This document shows, piece by piece, positions 7,522 to 15,105 of a stretch of 24,706 bases of DNA. Positions within the stretch are counted from its first letter, which is position 1, and each line of letters begins with the position of its first letter. This stretch comes from Bacillota bacterium (GTDB lineage: Bacteria; Bacillota; Clostridia; Peptostreptococcales; Anaerovoracaceae), in contig JAFRLD010000018.1 of assembly GCA_017431395.1 (NCBI GenBank), positions 1 through 24,706 on the forward strand. Reading direction: 5' to 3'. The notes beneath the pieces are model-generated. The model did no database searches and had not been told where the DNA came from. It saw only the letters and a program-made list of their open reading frames with translations. The position numbers and the translations under genes were made by a program.

Positions 7522-8182
7522 ATTTATATCCTACCCCTCGGAGAGTTACGATGAAATCACGGTACTTGCCCAGATTGTTTCTAAGGTTCTTGATATGGGT
7601 ATCGATAGTGCGGTCATCGCCAAAGAAGTCATAGCCCCAGATATCAGACAGGAGCTTGTCCCTTGAAAGGGCGATGTTCCGGTTCTCAACGAGATAGAAC
7701 AGCAGGTCATATTCCTTCGGTGTGAGATCGACTTTCTCCCCGTCGATGGTCACGGTACGGGCCGGGATATTGATCTCCAGGCCGTCAAAGGCCAGGACCT
7801 GCGGAGCCGGAGGCTCGCCGGAGCTGCGGCGTGACAGAACGGCGTTGACCCGTGCCATCAGTTCCTTCGGGCTGAATGGTTTGACCACATAATCATCTAT
7901 GCCCAGCTCGAAGCCGAACAGTTTATCATATTCTTCACTTCTGGCGGACAGCATGATGATCGGCGTATCCTTCACCTTGCGGATTTCCTTGCAGGCGGAA
8001 TAGCCGTCCAGTTTAGGCATCATGATGTCCATAATGATGAGGTCATAATCGTTCAGCTTACATAGGCCCACAGCGGTCATCCCGTCCGCAGCTTCTGCGA
8101 CCTCGTGCCCATTGAATTCCGAGTATTCCCGGACGACCTCACGGATCTTCTGCTCGTCGTCTGCGATCAGTATTTTAGCCAT
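7511..8182 (-). CDS. OmpR/PhoB-family response regulator
   Basis: This is 223 residues from the ATG at 8182. I prefer that start because AGGAGG (8193-8198) sits ten bases from it, whereas the in-frame TTG at 8191 would have almost no spacing. The receiver domain has acidic residues D8 and D9, the phospho-acceptor D52 (IIMDIMMP), the switch residue S79 and K101 (VVKPF). A winged-helix DNA-binding domain follows (about 125-223, '[18 protein letters not shown]', '[33 protein letters not shown]'). It is the first gene of the minus-strand group and is probably phosphorylated by the overlapping kinase. Its targets are unknown; autoregulation from the divergent region would be usual. Confidence 0.96.
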   Translation of the reverse strand: [223 protein letters not shown]

Positions 8183-8192
8183 TTTATTCAAT

Positions 8193-8198
8193 CCTCCT
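8193..8198 (-). promoter_or_regulatory. Ribosome binding site deciding the response regulator start
   Basis: On the minus strand the sequence reads AGGAGGATTGAATAAAATG. The AGGAGG is ten bases from the ATG at 8182 but only one base from the TTG at 8191, so the ATG is the likely start and the protein loses the three leading residues of the longer reading frame. Confidence 0.75.
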
Positions 8199-8265
8199 GT
8201 GAGTATAAGGATAGTGTCATTTTGTGGAGTGTTTGTGTTTTTTTCGTGTCTATATCGTAATGTTT

Positions 8266-8294
8266 ATGATACCACATTTTATTGGCCAGGTACA
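8266..8294 (-). promoter_or_regulatory. Candidate promoter for the response regulator operon
   Basis: On the minus strand an extended -10, TGGTATCAT, covers 8266-8274. A poor -35 (TGTACC, three of six matches) lies 17 bases upstream at 8289-8294. It overlaps the -35 of the divergent plus-strand promoter. It is the best candidate I can see, but it is weak. Confidence 0.35.
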
Positions 8295-8310
8295 GAAAAT
8301 GTGATATAAT
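8282..8310 (+). promoter_or_regulatory. Candidate SigA-type promoter for the CarD-family gene
   Basis: TTGGCC (8282-8287), a 17-base spacer and a consensus TATAAT (8305-8310) lie about 42 bases before the ATG at 8352. The -35 is imperfect, which fits genes whose promoters are helped by CarD-type factors, but that is only a suggestion. Confidence 0.65.
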
Positions 8311-8351
8311 AACAAATAAGTATGACCAGAAGGCAATGCGGGAGGAATGGC

Positions 8352-8825
8352 ATGTACCAGGAAGGCGATAAGATCCTGTATCCGATGCACGGAGCGGGAA
8401 TCATTAAAAAAATCGAAAAGCGTGAAATACTGGGCAGCGTCAAGGATTACTATATCCTGCACGTTCCTTGTGGTGACATGAAAGTCATGATCCCGGTGGA
8501 CAATTGTGATGCCATCGGGGTCCGTCCGATCGTCACCGAAGAAGAGATCTCTAAAGCGATCGGCATTCTTAAGCAGGATTCGACTCAGATGACAGGAAAC
8601 TGGAACAAGCGATACCGTGAGAACATGGAAAAGATCAAGACCGGCAACATCGAACTGGTCGCCGAGATCGTCCGTAATCTGACGAGGATCGACCGAGAGA
8701 ACCGGTTGTCCGCAGGAGAGAAAAAAATGCTTTCTAACGTCCGGAAGATCCTTCAGAGCGAGATCATGCTCGTCCGTAATATTGACGAAGCAGAAGCCCG
8801 GAAGGTGATCGAGGACGCTATTTAA
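8352..8825 (+). CDS. CarD/CdnL-family transcriptional regulator
   Basis: This is 157 residues from ATG 8352, which has GGGAGGAATGGC just before it. An earlier in-frame ATG at 8322 has no ribosome binding site and lies 12 bases from the promoter -10, so I reject it. The N-terminal RNA-polymerase interaction domain (about 1-60) begins YQEGDKILYPMHGAGIIKKI, the typical opening shared by CarD, CdnL and the TRCF interaction domain. The C-terminal part (about 70-157) is helical, ending 'RNIDEAEARKVIEDAI'. Proteins of this family bind the RNA polymerase beta subunit and stabilise open complexes. The stop codon forms part of a 28-base palindrome. Confidence 0.92.
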   Translation: MYQEGDKILYPMHGAGIIKKIEKREILGSVKDYYILHVPCGDMKVMIPVDNCDAIGVRPIVTEEEISKAIGILKQDSTQMTGNWNKRYRENMEKIKTGNIELVAEIVRNLTRIDRENRLSAGEKKMLSNVRKILQSEIMLVRNIDEAEARKVIEDAI

Positions 8826-8850
8826 GCAAAGGCTGGCCAGTCTTTGCTTA
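8823..8850. repeat. Inverted pair of the GCAAAGGCTGGYC word overlapping the carD-like stop
   Basis: Two 14-base arms (8823-8836 and 8837-8850) pair with a single G-T mismatch and no spacer. The left arm starts with the TAA stop codon and contains GCAAAGGCTGG. The transcript would fold into a strong hairpin, but the following bases (TCAAATCTAAAAC) give no U-tract, so it is not a standard intrinsic terminator. The same word occurs at 17055, 19411, 20759, 23364 and 1205. Confidence 0.85.
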
Positions 8851-8881
8851 TCAAATCTAAAACGGAAGGAGGTGAGAACAA

Positions 8882-9991
8882 ATGATACAGAAACTGCTAA
8901 GACTCGTACTGACCGTGATCGGACTGATCATCGGCTATGGAGCGTATAAGCTGACCGCCTATATCGCAGCAGGAAGGGGTTATGATCTGCAGGAGCATCT
9001 CTCTATGGGAGAGAATGTGTTCGTAGCAGCGATCTTCGCTATTATTTTTGGTTTATTATTTTACAAACTGACCCCGGCCTTTACCAGACAGGGACAGAAA
9101 GCTGCGGTCAACATCGAATCGGACCTGAAAAAAACATCGACGAACGATCTGATGTTTTCGGCTGGCGGACTTATCGTAGGCCTGGTGATCGCTTATCTTC
9201 TGACCGGCCTGTATGAAGGGATCAATATTCCCATCCTGCAGGTCGTCCTGAACATCATCACGTATCTGATCCTCGGATCCCTTGGCGTGTTGGTGGCAAA
9301 TATCAGGGGCAAGGATATCCGTGAGACGATCCTGGCAGCCCGTAGACCCCAGACCGGTGGCAAGGGCAAAGGCCACAAAACGGACTCAGTGCCGAAGATC
9401 CTGGACACCAGCGTCATCATCGACGGAAGGATCTTCGATATCATGAAGACCGGGTTCCTGGAGGGACCGATCATCATCGCGGAATTCGTTCTGGTGGAAC
9501 TGCAGCACGTGGCAGACTCATCGGATCCCTTAAAACGGAACCGGGGACGCCGCGGACTGGATATCCTGAATAAGATCCAGACCGAATACGGCGTAGAGAT
9601 CTACAACACGGCGGAAGATAAATCGCTGGAGGACATCCCGGAGGTGGATGTCAAGCTGCTGAAGCTCGCGCAGAACATCGGGGGCAAGGTCGTTACCAAC
9701 GATTTCAATCTCAACAAAGTCGCGGCGATAAAAGGTGTTCCCGTACTTAACATCAACGAGCTGGCCAACACACTGAAACCGGTCGTCCTGCCGGGAGAGG
9801 AGATGATCATCTCGCTGGTCAAGGAGGGCAAGGAACGGAATCAGGCGGTCGCCTATCTGGACGACGGGACTATGATCGTCGTTGAGGAAGGCCGCAGATT
9901 CATAGGCCAGACCATTAAGGTCACGGTGACCAGTGTTTTGCAGACGACAGCGGGACGGATGATCTTCGCTAAACCATCGGGAGACAAGTGA
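8882..9991 (+). CDS. PIN/TRAM-domain membrane protein (YacL family)
   Basis: A 369-residue protein with a near-perfect AAGGAGGTGA site. Four membrane segments fill the first 150 residues (about 5-30, 45-62, 95-112, 118-140). A PIN ribonuclease domain follows (about 170-285), with the acidic residue D175 in 'KILDTSVIIDGRIFD', E-containing 'EFVLVELQHVADSSD' and 'VVTNDFNLN'. A TRAM RNA-binding domain ends the protein (about 305-369). This is the architecture of B. subtilis YacL, encoded there beside the same neighbours (CarD-type regulator, ispD, ispF). The family is thought to cleave RNA at the membrane, but the substrate is not established. Confidence 0.93.
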   Translation: MIQKLLRLVLTVIGLIIGYGAYKLTAYIAAGRGYDLQEHLSMGENVFVAAIFAIIFGLLFYKLTPAFTRQGQKAAVNIESDLKKTSTNDLMFSAGGLIVGLVIAYLLTGLYEGINIPILQVVLNIITYLILGSLGVLVANIRGKDIRETILAARRPQTGGKGKGHKTDSVPKILDTSVIIDGRIFDIMKTGFLEGPIIIAEFVLVELQHVADSSDPLKRNRGRRGLDILNKIQTEYGVEIYNTAEDKSLEDIPEVDVKLLKLAQNIGGKVVTNDFNLNKVAAIKGVPVLNINELANTLKPVVLPGEEMIISLVKEGKERNQAVAYLDDGTMIVVEEGRRFIGQTIKVTVTSVLQTTAGRMIFAKPSGDK

Positions 9992-10007
9992 TACAGGGAG
10001 GCCGGAT

Positions 10008-11159
10008 ATGTACAATAGCAGACGCGTAGCGGTCATCATCGCAGCGGCCGGGAAGGGCACCAGACTCGGTGCGCCTATTCCGAAGCAGTTCTTAAAGATC
10101 GGCGGACAGCCCGTGATCATCAAAGCCATGAAGGTGTTCGACCAGATGGAGGAGGTAGACCACATCTTTGTCGTTGCCGGCGAAGACTATGTGGATTACT
10201 GCACAGACCTCATCGGTCAGTATGGATTTGAGAAGATGGAGACCGTAGTAGAGGGAGGAGTGCTTCGGCAGGACTCGGTCTACAATGCCCTCCAGGAAAT
10301 GAACCGCAGGAAGCCCGGCGTGGAATACGTCCTGATCCATGATGCGGCGAGGCCTTTTATCAGTCAGGAGGTCATCCGCAATGTGCTTCGGGCGACCGAA
10401 GAAAAAGGCGCCGCCGTGGCCTGTGTGGCGATGACGAACAGCGTCCGCAGGCTTGGAGCTGGAGAAGATAAGAGCGAGAGCGTGGATCGCAGCGAATACT
10501 ATGCGGTGCAGACGCCGCAGGGCTTTCGCAAATCGCTCCTCATCGATGCCTATGAGAAGGCTTACGATGACAGCTTCTTCGGAACCGATGACGCGGCGAT
10601 CGTAGAGCATGCGGGCGGAGAGATCGCTATGGTGGATGGTGAGTATCAGAACATCAAGATCACGACTAAGGAGGACCTTCCCATGGAGAACCGGATCGGA
10701 ACAGGATTTGATGTACATCGTCTGACGGAGGGCAGGAAACTGATCCTCGGCGGGGTGGAGATCCCGTCCCCCAGGGGCCTTGACGGACACTCTGACGCAG
10801 ATGTCCTGGTCCACGCGGTGATGGATGCCCTGCTCGGCGCAGCGGCGCTAGGGGACATAGGGCTTCATTTCCCGGATACGGATCCGGAGTATGAAGGGAT
10901 CTCGAGCCTGCTGCTCCTCACTAAGGTGAAGGAAAAACTGGAGGAAGGATTCTATAACATCGGCAACATAGATGTGACCGTGATCTGCGAGAAGCCGAAG
11001 ATCCGTCCATATGTGGAACCGATGAGGGAGAACCTGGCGAAGGCGCTGGATCTCGACGTCAGCCGGGTCAGCATCAAGGGGACGACCACCGAGAAGCTCG
11101 GGTTCACAGGAAGAGAAGAAGGCATCGCCTGCGAGGCGGTCGCTTCTATATACAGATAA
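10008..11159 (+). CDS. ispDF: Bifunctional IspD-IspF enzyme (MEP pathway)
   Basis: A 383-residue fusion of two enzymes of the non-mevalonate isoprenoid pathway. Residues 1-225 are IspD, which joins CTP to methylerythritol phosphate; the CTP loop is IIAAAGKGTRLG, with K-QF at 'IPKQFLKIGGQP', 'HDAARPF' and the ending 'IKITTKEDL'. Residues 226-383 are IspF, which cyclises the CDP intermediate, with metal ligands D235 and H237 (GTGFDVHRL), 'GHSDADVLVHAVMDALLGA' and 'KGTTTEKLGFTGREEGI'. IspE, the step between them, is not in the window. The junction carries a good internal ribosome binding site before M226. It starts 16 bases after the PIN-TRAM gene and runs 18 bases before proS. Confidence 0.95.
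   Translation: MYNSRRVAVIIAAAGKGTRLGAPIPKQFLKIGGQPVIIKAMKVFDQMEEVDHIFVVAGEDYVDYCTDLIGQYGFEKMETVVEGGVLRQDSVYNALQEMNRRKPGVEYVLIHDAARPFISQEVIRNVLRATEEKGAAVACVAMTNSVRRLGAGEDKSESVDRSEYYAVQTPQGFRKSLLIDAYEKAYDDSFFGTDDAAIVEHAGGEIAMVDGEYQNIKITTKEDLPMENRIGTGFDVHRLTEGRKLILGGVEIPSPRGLDGHSDADVLVHAVMDALLGAAALGDIGLHFPDTDPEYEGISSLLLLTKVKEKLEEGFYNIGNIDVTVICEKPKIRPYVEPMRENLAKALDLDVSRVSIKGTTTEKLGFTGREEGIACEAVASIYR
10668..10685 (+). promoter_or_regulatory. Internal ribosome binding site and ATG at the IspD-IspF junction
   Basis: AAGGAGG (10668-10674) is followed eight bases later by ATG (10683), in frame with the fusion and exactly at the first residue of the IspF domain. It could allow a free IspF subunit to be made as well as the fusion. 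Alternatively it is a relic of separate ispD and ispF genes. Confidence 0.5.
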
Positions 11160-11177
11160 GCAAGGAGAAGACAGTAA

Positions 11178-12920
11178 ATGAAATTATCAAGAGCACACTT
11201 AAAAACACTTAGAGAAGTACCGACAGAGGCGGAGATCCCAAGCCATATCCTGCTTTTGCGTACGGGAATGATCCGCAAGCTGGTATCCGGCGTATACGGA
11301 TTCATGCCGATGGGGCAGAGGACCCTCCGCAAGATCGAACAGATCATCCGGGAAGAGATGGACGCTGCCGGCGGGCAGGAGATCCTGATGTCCGCCGTCC
11401 AGCCGGCGGAGCTGTGGCAGGAATCCGGCAGATGGTACGCCTACGGACCAGAGCTTTGGAGACTGAAGGATAGAAACGGCAGAGATTTCTGCCTGGGGCC
11501 GACGCACGAGGAGATCTTCACGGACATCGTGAGAAATGACATCTCTTCCTATCGGCAGCTCCCGATGAACCTCTATCAGATCCAGACAAAATACAGAGAT
11601 GAAGCGCGTCCGAGATTCGGGCTCATGAGAAGCCGGGAATTCATCATGAAGGATGCCTACTCCTTTGACAGAGATGAGGCGGGCCTGGACGAAAGCTACC
11701 GCATCATGTATGAAGCATATGAGAAGGTCTTCACCCGGTGCGGACTGACGTTCCGCCCGGTCGAAGCGGACTCCGGAGCCATCGGGGGCAGCAATTCCCA
11801 CGAGTTCACCGCCCTCTCCGAGGTCGGCGAGAGTGAGATCGCTTACTGCGAGAAGTGTAACATGGCAGCAACGACCGAACGTGCGGCCTGTACCGATGCT
11901 CCCGCCCAGGACGATGAGATGCTCCCGATCGAGGAAGTATATACTCCTGAGACTTCCACGATCGAAGCCGTCGCAAACTACCTTGGCCTGGATACGAAGC
12001 AGACCCTGAAAGCCCTTCTCTTTGTCAAATACAATGAGCAGGGCGAGGAAGACGGCTACGTGGCAGCCTTTGTCCGCGGCGACAGGGAGCTGAATATGAC
12101 GAAGCTGGTCAATGCGCTGGATATTCCGGAGCACGCCATCGAATTCGCAGACGAGGAAGCCATGGGCGAAGCCACAGGCTGTGTCGGCGGCTTCACCGGT
12201 CCGGTAGGCCTTCATGACTGCACGATCGTGGTGGACAGTGAAGTGCCCGGGTTAAAGAACCTCTGCGCAGGCGCCTGCAAAAAAGACCATCACATGAAAA
12301 ATGTCAATTATGGACGTGATTACACAGCGGATATCGTGACGGACATAAAAGTCCTGGCCGAGGGAGATCCCTGCCCGGTCTGCGGTGCTCCCGTCAAGTA
12401 CGCACGCGGGATCGAGGTGGGCCAGGTATTCAAACTGGGCACCAAGTACAGCGAGTCCATGGGAGCATACTACAAGGATGAGAACATGGAGAACCACCCG
12501 ATCGTTATGGGATGCTATGGGATCGGCGTGACCCGTACCATGGCCGCTGTTGTGGAACAGCACCACGATGATAACGGCATCATCTGGCCGATCTCCGTCG
12601 CTCCGTATCACGTGATCATCACGCTGATGAAGCCGGATGACGAGACTCAGGCTAAGGTCGCGGATCAGATCTATGAAGAGCTGCTGGCTCGGGGCGTAGA
12701 GGTCGTGCTCGACGATCGCAAGGAGCGCCCGGGCGTTAAGTTCAAGGATGCGGACCTGCTGGGGATCCCGATCCGGATCACCGTCGGCCGGGGCGCTGCG
12801 GACGGCATGATCGAATACAAGATGCGCCGTGACGCGGACCGGACCGATATGACGATCGAGGAAGGCATTGAAACAGCCGTGAAGACTGTGGAAGCGGAAC
12901 GGTACGGGATCGTCAAGTGA
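11178..12920 (+). CDS. proS: Prolyl-tRNA synthetase, bacterial type with editing domain
   Basis: A 580-residue class II synthetase that charges tRNA-Pro; the length matches the bacterial ProS type. The catalytic core has motif 1 around 'MGQRTLRKIEQIIREEMDAAG', the conserved 'LGPTHEE', motif 2 'YRDEARPRFGLMRSREFIMKDAYSFD' and motif 3 'GCYGIGVTRTMAAVVEQ'. The insertion (about 225-395) is the INS editing domain, which removes mischarged alanine. The C-terminal anticodon-binding domain starts near 'PYHVIIT' (about 475). The RBS AAGGAG is 11 bases from the ATG. Its TGA overlaps the GTG of the first chromate transporter gene, which is an unusual partner for a tRNA synthetase. Confidence 0.97.
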   Translation: MKLSRAHLKTLREVPTEAEIPSHILLLRTGMIRKLVSGVYGFMPMGQRTLRKIEQIIREEMDAAGGQEILMSAVQPAELWQESGRWYAYGPELWRLKDRNGRDFCLGPTHEEIFTDIVRNDISSYRQLPMNLYQIQTKYRDEARPRFGLMRSREFIMKDAYSFDRDEAGLDESYRIMYEAYEKVFTRCGLTFRPVEADSGAIGGSNSHEFTALSEVGESEIAYCEKCNMAATTERAACTDAPAQDDEMLPIEEVYTPETSTIEAVANYLGLDTKQTLKALLFVKYNEQGEEDGYVAAFVRGDRELNMTKLVNALDIPEHAIEFADEEAMGEATGCVGGFTGPVGLHDCTIVVDSEVPGLKNLCAGACKKDHHMKNVNYGRDYTADIVTDIKVLAEGDPCPVCGAPVKYARGIEVGQVFKLGTKYSESMGAYYKDENMENHPIVMGCYGIGVTRTMAAVVEQHHDDNGIIWPISVAPYHVIITLMKPDDETQAKVADQIYEELLARGVEVVLDDRKERPGVKFKDADLLGIPIRITVGRGAADGMIEYKMRRDADRTDMTIEEGIETAVKTVEAERYGIVK

Positions 12921-13495
12921 AACATGGATCAAAAGGCGAAACGAGAAAAATAATAAAACAGCTGGCGGGGCTGTTCCTGGCTTTTTTCAAGCTGGGGCTG
13001 TTCACGATCGGCGGCGGCTACGCCATGATCCCCCAGATGCAGCAGATCGCGGTAACGGAGCATCACTGGCTGACGGAGGAAGAGGTCGTTGACTGCATCG
13101 CGGTCAGTCAGTCCCTGCCGGGCATCATCGCCATCAATATGGCGACCTATATCGGAAGGAAGCTCCACGGATTTCGGGGCGCGGTCGCGGCAACGGTCGG
13201 GGTCGTGCTGCCCTCCTTCATCATCATTTCACTGGCGGTACTGGTCCTTGGGACCATCGGGGACAACCCATGGGTCGCGGGAGCCTTCACAGGCGTCAAA
13301 GCGGCGATCTGCGGACTGATCCTGGTATCGGCTGTGCGGCTGGGCAGGCAGGTCCTGCGAACGCCCTTTCAGTGGGTCCTGATGATCGCAGCCTTCGCTG
13401 CCATAGGCTTCTTCGGCATCAATGCCGTCTGGGTGATCCTGGTAGCAGCTATCCTCGGGATCATTTATACCGCATCCCGAAAGGGGGTGCGCTGA
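12917..13495 (+). CDS. Chromate transporter, half-size CHR protein 1
   Basis: A 192-residue membrane protein with one CHR domain. The GTG start overlaps the proS stop in the GTGA form, so its translation is probably coupled. Typical CHR features are 'FFKLGLFTIGGGYAMIPQM', 'VSQSLPGIIAINMATYIG' and 'FTGVKAAICGLILVSAVRLG', with about five to six hydrophobic segments. Half-size CHR proteins occur as adjacent pairs and probably assemble with opposite orientation, replacing the double-domain ChrA. Some family members export chromate; others have unknown anion substrates, and in an anaerobe chromate may not be the natural one. Confidence 0.9.
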   Translation: MKHGSKGETRKIIKQLAGLFLAFFKLGLFTIGGGYAMIPQMQQIAVTEHHWLTEEEVVDCIAVSQSLPGIIAINMATYIGRKLHGFRGAVAATVGVVLPSFIIISLAVLVLGTIGDNPWVAGAFTGVKAAICGLILVSAVRLGRQVLRTPFQWVLMIAAFAAIGFFGINAVWVILVAAILGIIYTASRKGVR

Positions 13496-14076
13496 TGGGC
13501 TTTGTGAATCTGTTCCTGGCATTTGTCCGGATCGGTCTGTTCGGATTTGGCGGCGGCCTCGCGATGCTCCCGCTGATCTACCAGAGCGTGCAGCAGTTCG
13601 GCTTCATGCCTCTGGAGGAATTCTCGGACCTGCTCGCGTTATCCCAGGTGACGCCCGGGCCGATCGCGGTCAATGCGGCGACTTATGTAGGCCTGCATTT
13701 CGCAGGGCTGCCGGGGGCAGCGGTGGCGACATTCGGAGTCGTCCTGCCGGAGTTCATCATCATGATGATCGTATGCCGGTTCCTGGACCGTTTCCGTGAG
13801 AACCCGCTGGTGGAAGGCGCCTTTACCGGGATCCGTCCGGTGACGATCGGGCTTCTCGGCGCGGCAGTGATCTTTGTCAGCGAGGGCGTGCTCGTTCACG
13901 GACCCCTGATCAGCAGGGCGCTGGTGACCGCGGGGCTGGACTACTATAACCTGATCGCCATCGGGATCGCCGCTGTGACGGTACTGTTGATGACGGCACT
14001 AAAAATGAAGCCCGTCCGGGTGATGCTGCTCATGGCCGCGGTTGGCGCGGTCTGCGGCGGGATGGGGATTCTCTGA
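13495..14076 (+). CDS. Chromate transporter, half-size CHR protein 2
   Basis: This is 193 residues from the ATG at 13495, which shares one base with the previous stop (TGATG) and has AAGGGGG before it. A longer upstream frame exists but lies inside the partner gene. The CHR landmarks mirror those of the first protein: 'FVRIGLFGFGGGLAMLPLI', 'SQVTPGPIAVNAATYVG' and 'FTGIRPVTIGLLGAAVIFV'. The pair is clearly a duplication that has diverged, as expected for a two-subunit carrier. It ends 36 bases before the Nudix gene. Confidence 0.92.
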   Translation: MGFVNLFLAFVRIGLFGFGGGLAMLPLIYQSVQQFGFMPLEEFSDLLALSQVTPGPIAVNAATYVGLHFAGLPGAAVATFGVVLPEFIIMMIVCRFLDRFRENPLVEGAFTGIRPVTIGLLGAAVIFVSEGVLVHGPLISRALVTAGLDYYNLIAIGIAAVTVLLMTALKMKPVRVMLLMAAVGAVCGGMGIL

Positions 14077-14112
14077 AGATATTGATTGATAAGAAGACAG
14101 GAGACCTGAACT

Positions 14113-14571
14113 ATGTGGACTGGAGGAGTAAGAGCGATCGTGCTCGATGACAGGAAGAGGATGCTGCTGGTGCGGCAGTACCATGACGGCAAGGATATAT
14201 GGATGGTACCCGGTGGCACGATCGAAGAAGGAGAGAGCGCGGCGGATGCGGCGCTTCGGGAAGTGAAAGAGGAAACGAATCTGGACATCGGGCTCGACGG
14301 GCTTCTCTGGCACGTGGAGGAGGTATCCGAGCGGGGGCAGCGCTTCGTGAATTTCTTCCTGGGGCATCTTAAGGATCCCTCGCAAAAGCTGGTCCTCGGA
14401 ACCGACCCGGAGCTGGCGGAGGATGCCCAGGTTTTGCGCGAGGTGGCATTCCTTGACCGGGAAGAAGTAGGGAAGCTGGAAGTGCTCTACCCGGAATATC
14501 TCAAGGATGAATTCTGGCAACTCCTGGATGGAGGACAATTACAGTATAACGCGTTCCGCATGAGGGACTGA
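14113..14571 (+). CDS. Nudix hydrolase
   Basis: A 152-residue protein of the Nudix superfamily, which cleaves nucleoside diphosphates linked to another group. The Nudix box runs from G35 to L57 (GTIEEGESAADAALREVKEE then TNL) and has all catalytic glutamates (E41, E50, E53, E54). N56 stands where the consensus has glycine. Residues 1-20 (GGVRAIVLDDRKRMLLVRQ) form the usual opening strand. The substrate cannot be told from the sequence. AGGAGA precedes the ATG by ten bases, and the gene ends 15 bases before the cyclophilin gene. Confidence 0.92.
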   Translation: MWTGGVRAIVLDDRKRMLLVRQYHDGKDIWMVPGGTIEEGESAADAALREVKEETNLDIGLDGLLWHVEEVSERGQRFVNFFLGHLKDPSQKLVLGTDPELAEDAQVLREVAFLDREEVGKLEVLYPEYLKDEFWQLLDGGQLQYNAFRMRD

Positions 14572-14586
14572 GAAAGGAGACAGATA

Positions 14587-15069
14587 ATGAAATATGTGAG
14601 AATCGAAATGGAAAACGGCGATGTGATGAGAGGAGAACTCTATCCGGAGATCGCACCGATCACCGTCGAGAATTTTATCAAACTGGTGGAGGATGGCTTC
14701 TATGACGGGCTGATCTTTCACAGGGTCATCCCGGGATTCATGATCCAGGGAGGATGTCCGGACGGTACCGGTATGGGCGGCCCGGGATGGAGCATCCAGG
14801 GAGAGTTCGCCAGCAATGGAGTGAAGAATGACCTGAAGCACGAGCGCGGCGTCCTTTCTATGGCCCGGTCCATGATGCCGAACTCAGCCGGTTCTCAGTT
14901 CTTCATCATGGTAGCGGATGCGCCGCATCTGGATGGGGATTATGCGGCGTTCGGCAAGATCGTCGAGGGAATGGAGGCAGCCGATCGGATCGTGAAGCAG
15001 CCGAGAAACGCCATGGATAAGCCGAATGAACCGCAGAGGATGAAAAAAGTAACGATTGAAGAGGAATAA
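14587..15069 (+). CDS. Cyclophilin-type peptidyl-prolyl cis-trans isomerase
   Basis: A 160-residue single-domain cyclophilin that isomerises Xaa-Pro bonds during protein folding. Landmarks are 'ITVENFIKLVEDGFYDGLIFHRVIPGFMIQGG' (residues 22-53 region, with the catalytic arginine in FHRV), 'GVLSMARSMMPNSAGSQFFI' and 'HLDGDYAAFGKIVEGMEA'. There is no signal peptide, so it is cytoplasmic. The RBS AAAGGAGA lies seven bases from the ATG. It sits between the Nudix gene and the serpin gene; a functional link is not evident. Confidence 0.95.
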   Translation: MKYVRIEMENGDVMRGELYPEIAPITVENFIKLVEDGFYDGLIFHRVIPGFMIQGGCPDGTGMGGPGWSIQGEFASNGVKNDLKHERGVLSMARSMMPNSAGSQFFIMVADAPHLDGDYAAFGKIVEGMEAADRIVKQPRNAMDKPNEPQRMKKVTIEEE

Positions 15070-15105
15070 TAAAACTAAGCACGGACAGGCAAAAGGAGTG
15101 ATGAT

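Noticed and set aside
8183..8191. TTG at 8191 as the response regulator start
   Set aside because: AGGAGG would be one base away; the ATG at 8182 has ten-base spacing.
8823..8850. Palindrome after the carD-like gene as an intrinsic terminator
   Set aside because: No run of T follows on either strand, and the word is found inside genes as well.
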